A stretch of DNA of 64,000 nt from Plasmopara viticola. Lineage: Eukaryota > Oomycota > Peronosporomycetes > Peronosporales > Peronosporaceae. The stretch is taken from the NCBI GenBank assembly GCA_001695595.3, contig MBPM02000171.1:1-64000 (forward strand), read 5' to 3'. Position 1 is the stretch's first letter. Every line of letters begins with the position of its first letter. The notes under the pieces were generated by a model. The model ran no database searches. It was not told the origin of the DNA and was given only the letters and a program-made list of their open reading frames with translations. Positions 60,333-64,000 of the stretch are shown piece by piece. Position numbers and translations under genes: made by a program.

Positions 60333-61061
60333 ATGGCGATCTCTGATAGCTTAAGCAATTCCACCCACGAAGACTACTCTAAACTACACCAAATGTTGGA
60401 AAATAGTGCAAATGAGGCCTCAAGCTATCTTGACTCGCTCAAGTCCAAGTTCAACGACTACGACAACTCCAACAAATCTGCGAAGGAGACTACCACGTCG
60501 AAGGAGACTACCACGTCTTATTTTCAAAGTGCCATGGACCGTGCCAGAGCATCGGTGGATGAGTTCAAAAAGTCTGGAGAAAGCCTTCGCAAAGAAGGTA
60601 ATAACGCATCGGACTCCGCTGTCAACGCTGCCAAGCGTTCCATGGAGCAAACGGGGTCGGCACTTGACAATCTTGGCAAATCTGCGCAGGATTACGATCA
60701 AAAGATGCGTGATTCGCTCAGCTCGCACGTAGACAACGCCAAAGACAGCGGTTCCTCGACACTGTCGTCTCTGCAAAATTCTATTTCTTCTCTTATCAGT
60801 TCAACGCGCGATTCGACATTCCATGGCTTTGAGGCGCTGCAAAACCAATTTGTAGCCACTCAAAAGTCAATGGGAGAAAAGGCATCCGCTGCAGCTGACA
60901 GTGTTTCCAACAAAGGATCGGAGGCGTCGGAGAAACTCACACCGTCATCGAAGACTAGCGACCAAGACAATTTGTTGGACCGTGCGGCAGGAGCGGTATC
61001 GTCGGGACTGGACTACGTGTCGAGTAAGCTTCATAACTCCACGCCAGAAAATACCGTGTAG
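60333..61061 (+). CDS. LEA-like family member D (short, intronless; tandem copy 1)
   Basis: 242 residues. Start at MAISDSLSNSTHEDYSKL because this is where similarity to the tandem copy begins; the frame stays open 64 codons upstream without match. ASSYLDSLKSKFNDYD corresponds exactly to ..YLDA|LKAKL.. and ..YLTE|LTKRV.. of the intron-bearing members, so the intron is absent here. Then follow TSYFQSAMDRARASVDEFKK, LDNLGKSAQDYDQKMRDSLS and STFHGFEALQNQFVATQKS. It is helical, Ser/Asp/Lys-rich and lacks the 11-mer tail. A six-residue unit KETTTS is duplicated in frame near residue 52, a difference from the other copy. No signal peptide. Confidence 0.88.
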   Translation: MAISDSLSNSTHEDYSKLHQMLENSANEASSYLDSLKSKFNDYDNSNKSAKETTTSKETTTSYFQSAMDRARASVDEFKKSGESLRKEGNNASDSAVNAAKRSMEQTGSALDNLGKSAQDYDQKMRDSLSSHVDNAKDSGSSTLSSLQNSISSLISSTRDSTFHGFEALQNQFVATQKSMGEKASAAADSVSNKGSEASEKLTPSSKTSDQDNLLDRAAGAVSSGLDYVSSKLHNSTPENTV

Positions 61062-61184
61062 ACGGATCGTAGGCAAATTAATTTGTTCTGTTAAGCTTTT
61101 CGAATCCAATCTATTTTCCCATATATATGCAAGTAATTTTGAATTCTGTAACATTTTTATAAACTAAGTACTAAGTTAAGCGGA

Positions 61185-61454
61185 TCATTTGAAAACGGTA
61201 GGAATATATTTTGTCAAACACCTGATTTTGATCACTCTAAATACTTGTTTAATGGGTGAAGAAGCGCCCTCCAGCTCCTTCAATTCTCTCTCTTCGTGGG
61301 ACGTCACCTCTTCTTGTCTCAACACTTCTAACTTTGCAACAGTCGCTTCAGCCAACGCCAACCTCTGCATCAGAACTTCATTTTCAATCGCGAGACGTTC
61401 ATTCTCTTGCTTGAGCTCTAACGACAAGATTAAATGTCGCACTTGCTGTATCAT
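61185..61454 (-). CDS. Small coiled-coil protein or exon
   Basis: 89 codons, minus strand, between the tandem LEA-like genes: RHLILSLELKQENERLAIEN, EVLMQRLALAEATVAKLEVL, a good leucine/heptad pattern typical of real coding sequence. A possible upstream exon (about 61600-61550) ends AKKKTQ or GEEKNAM before a GT, but the join is unproven. The last 20 residues after SSPIKQ look less coding. Family unknown. Confidence 0.45.
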   Translation of the reverse strand: MIQQVRHLILSLELKQENERLAIENEVLMQRLALAEATVAKLEVLRQEEVTSHEERELKELEGASSPIKQVFRVIKIRCLTKYIPTVFK

Positions 61455-61918
61455 TTACAAAACCACCTTACATGTAAGACCATTACTCAAAACAAACCAA
61501 ACACATCTTCGAGCACGAAATACATTAATGCCAAGCACACTACCATTGCGTTTTTTTCTTCGCCTCTTCCAAGATAAAGGTAACCACTTGTTGGATCTAG
61601 CAGTTAGCGTCTGAATTATTTATCGTAAGCTCGTTTCCTTTCAGCCGCTCTGCTATACCCACACGACGAGTCACTGCGTCGTTGGTTTATTTACTTTCAA
61701 ACACCCATCAAATCCAAGCGTCAGAATTCCGTTTCATCGCATCCATTAAACCATGATTTTTATACTGTCTTAAAATTACGGTTTCTGCCACCCATTAAGC
61801 GCTCTTCTTGCTATTGCTTTGATCGTGTAGCAGTAGCATTCCATTTCCACACTCACTTAAACAATTGATCCGAAGCGAGCAAGTCACATTTCCAAACTCT
61901 CAAACTACCAACCCAACC
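61455..61918. other. Intergenic, 5' flank of tandem copy 2
   Basis: 464 bp; apart from the possible upstream exon of the minus-strand coiled-coil gene and the Inr-like TCACATTTCC at 61884, nothing seen. Confidence 0.4.
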
Positions 61919-62587
61919 ATGGCGATCTCCGACAACATCAACAACACCTCCCAGCAAGAATACTCCAAGCTTCATGAAATGATGGATAACGGTGCGAACG
62001 AGGCGTCGAGCTATCTTGACTCGCTTAAGTCTAAGTTTGCCGACTACGACAAGTCCAATAAGTCTGCCAAAGAAACTACCACGTCTTACTTTCAAAGCGC
62101 CATGGATCGAGCTAGGGCAGCTCTTGATGAATTCAAGAAGTCAGCAGAAAACGTCCGCAACGAGGGAAACAACGTCTCTGACTCCGCCGTCGACGCCGCG
62201 AAACGCTCAATGGAACACACGAAGACAACTCTTGACAACCTCGGAACGTCTGCGCACGAGTATGACCAGAAGTTGCGTGACTCTATCAATTCGAATGTGG
62301 ACACTGCCAAAGACAAAGGCTCCTCGACACTATCGTCGTTGCAGGATTCCATTTCGTCACTAGTCAGCTCGACTCGCGACTCGACTTTTCACGGTTTCGA
62401 GGCATTGCAAAACCAGTTTGCGGCTACTAAAACAGCGATCGGGGAGCGTGCATCTGCCGCAGCCGACGGTATTTCCAATAAGGCGGCGGACGTCTCGGAT
62501 AAGCTCAAGCCTGAATCAAACGATTCGTTGTTGGACCGTGCGAAGGGTGCCGTGTCGTCAGGAGTGGAGTACGTAACTGGCAATTAA
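61919..62587 (+). CDS. LEA-like family member E (short, intronless; tandem copy 2)
   Basis: 222 residues, start MAISDNINNTSQQEYSKLHE. Aligned end to end with the gene 0.9 kb upstream (member D): NEASSYLDSLKSKFADYDKS, TSYFQSAMDRARAALDEFKK, STLSSLQDSISSLVSSTRDS, FHGFEALQNQFAATKTAIGE. It lacks the KETTTS duplication and the C-terminal extension of D. Same strand, same structure, clearly a tandem duplication after the intron was lost. Function unknown; the helical, hydrophilic composition suggests a LEA-like or surface-binding protein. Confidence 0.88.
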   Translation: MAISDNINNTSQQEYSKLHEMMDNGANEASSYLDSLKSKFADYDKSNKSAKETTTSYFQSAMDRARAALDEFKKSAENVRNEGNNVSDSAVDAAKRSMEHTKTTLDNLGTSAHEYDQKLRDSINSNVDTAKDKGSSTLSSLQDSISSLVSSTRDSTFHGFEALQNQFAATKTAIGERASAAADGISNKAADVSDKLKPESNDSLLDRAKGAVSSGVEYVTGN

Positions 62588-64000
62588 AAATCAATGTCTT
62601 CTAACCTTGGAAGCGCGGAGCAGCCGTGCGAATGGAAGGAAGTTGACGACACGATTAGACCTTACAATGATGGTTTATATTTCGAAGTATGAAGAGTACA
62701 TGTCTGTTGTACTTGAACTTCTCTTACTTAATAGTGAAAATCTAATTCAATATATCTTTACGCATTGATAATCACTGAAGACTAAATAGTCAACAAAACT
62801 GCAGTCTTTACTTTTGTAAGAACTTCGAAACTTTCAATAGCTCAGCAAACGCGGTCTAAAACTTTGAATCTAATCACAACGAATTGCGATTATCATGAGT
62901 GGCCTATAGAATTTTGTTCGGCGATTGTAGTATAGCTTAGTAACTTTATAAGTATACTCGCCTGTCACGGGCGAACCGAATTCGAAACTTAAACGGGAAT
63001 GTCTCTTCAAACTCGCTCTCTCACTCGTTGATTTGCTGTTTCCGAATAATACAACAACGCTCTAACATGCCCCTTAACATCATTACGACCTCGAACAGTT
63101 GGTAAGTCAAGCACTCGGGGACTCGTCATAAGAAATAAGCTTACAAAGATAAAGACAAAAACATTTCTGACCGGAATGACCTCAAATATTTCTTCCCGAC
63201 GTTTCATATGCTTAACAAGGGAATTAACTCTTTATGAGGCTTTCGAACTGTCAAGTGTGCCATCGCAACTCTAACAAGAGCAGTGTGGCAAAGTACTGGT
63301 TGACCAGACTTCTGGCAAATGGACGAGCTCTATAAATGGCTCATAACCACGCGCAAGTAGAGGGGTGAGCAAAGTTTGCTCAATTGGCCTGTGCGTCAAG
63401 TCCGTGACTTGCAAAAAGGCAGAGTCAGCAACAAAGGCTACACCAACAATCAAAGATACGCCTGCAACTAGGACTACGCCTGCCAGAAAGGCTGAACCAG
63501 CAGTGGCAAGCCTTAAAACGCTCATTTCCCCTTTGCAATGGGATTCAGGCACCTAACGCGTACAGCTTTATCGGTTCGCAGCCCCTCAGTCTTACAACCA
63601 AAAAGGTGGTACGGCGAGCCGCCGTATGTCCATTTGTACTCACCTCATCAGTGAGTCTAAGCGCAAAAACAACGCTCCGAAGAGGCGCTGAGAGTACCTC
63701 AGGACTCGAGCGAGACTCGTAGTTCCGAGAATGATAATGCCTCATGAGAAATTCCATGGGTACGATCGTCTCGGAACGGTGAAAGGTGTACGCCGACTCA
63801 TGTCATTCTAGGACCGCGAGAAGTTTAACAAAACGATATTTTGCAAAGCTGGCCCTTTCCAACAGTAAAGTTTTGTATCTAGCAATACTTCATCTCTTAT
63901 TTTACATATTTGACTTCCCTCTTTTGTGTTCGTTCAACAGATATCCTATCGTATATTTTGGGCAGACATAATCGATATTTCGCCCTGCTATTTGGTTCAG
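62588..64000. other. Right end of window, no supported gene
   Basis: 1.4 kb. Holds the tRNA-Asp-like relic at 62919-62990. A 93-codon minus frame (63552-63271) begins with a hydrophobic, signal-like stretch (FLAGVVLVAGVSLIVGVAFV), but the opposite strand is also open over the same bases and nothing else supports it, so it is not called a gene. Confidence 0.45.
62919..62990 (+). repeat. tRNA-Asp-like relic (SINE-like), second copy
   Basis: GGCGATTGTAGTATAG, then AGTATACTCGCCTGTCACGG (tRNA-Asp anticodon arm with GTC) and GAACCGAATTCGAAAC (B-box-like). The D arm carries an insertion and the anticodon stem no longer pairs fully, so it is not a working tRNA gene. Likely a tRNA-derived SINE or tRNA pseudogene. 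Confidence 0.55.

Noticed and set aside
63271..63552. Possible secreted or membrane protein on the minus strand
   Set aside because: Hydrophobic start is suggestive, but the opposite strand is equally open, and there is no RXLR, LxLFLAK or other effector motif downstream.
1..64000. CRISPR arrays, operons, rRNA and intact tRNA genes
   Set aside because: None seen. The genes are intron-bearing and eukaryotic; tRNA-like sequences are degenerate.
1..64000. RXLR or Crinkler effector genes in the deserts
   Set aside because: No open frame with a signal peptide followed by RXLR-EER or LFLAK was found in the supported reading frames.

Overview
This window reads as nuclear DNA of an oomycete, most likely a Phytophthora or downy-mildew relative. 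The reasons are compact protein genes with many introns of about 50-90 bases, a slowpoke-type potassium channel, a FAR1/SWIM-type MULE transposase relic, Ty1/copia and LINE relics of the kind common in these genomes, and clearly eukaryotic housekeeping genes (MPHOSPH6, ZCRB1, WRAP73, TOM1-like, UBE3A-like). The species is not decided. Gene models below were built by hand by joining reading frames across GT..AG introns and checking phase, so single splice sites may be wrong.

Layout. 1-3574: decayed Ty1/copia retrotransposon, minus strand. 4478-7386: AGC-family protein kinase fused to two UBA/CUE-like domains, with a one-base frameshift near its end. 9819-11774: large LEA-like repeat protein. 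12266-14473: VHS+GAT endosomal sorting adaptor (minus). 14686-16743: dead MULE transposase. 17030-18663: dead DEAH-box helicase (minus). About 20-23 kb: decayed LINE. 25927-30126: dense gene island (MPHOSPH6 homologue, ZCRB1 homologue, HECT ubiquitin ligase). 30.1-41.6 kb: about 11 kb with no supported gene, only worn repeats. 41646-42751: a 1.09-kb transposon with 115-bp terminal inverted repeats and 8-bp target duplications, carrying a coiled-coil coding segment that looks captured. 43162-51142: second gene island (LEA-like relative, slowpoke-type potassium channel, WRAP73, SANT/Myb-like protein). 53081-54427: another LEA-like paralogue (minus). 54.5-60.3 kb: gene-poor, with a tRNA-Asp-like relic and a near-perfect 30-bp hairpin. 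60333-62587: tandem pair of short, intronless members of the same LEA-like family.

The most distinctive content is a family of five related helical proteins (9.8, 43.2, 53.1, 60.3 and 61.9 kb) sharing one core. Three carry one intron at exactly the same codon position and two have lost it; two carry an added tail of 11-residue LEA-type repeats. Other genes cover ubiquitin-dependent sorting and turnover (HECT ligase, VHS/GAT adaptor, UBA-like kinase), RNA processing (MPHOSPH6, ZCRB1), centrosome/microtubule function (WRAP73) and ion transport (potassium channel). They do not form an operon-like system. The setting is gene islands separated by long repeat-rich, decaying DNA.
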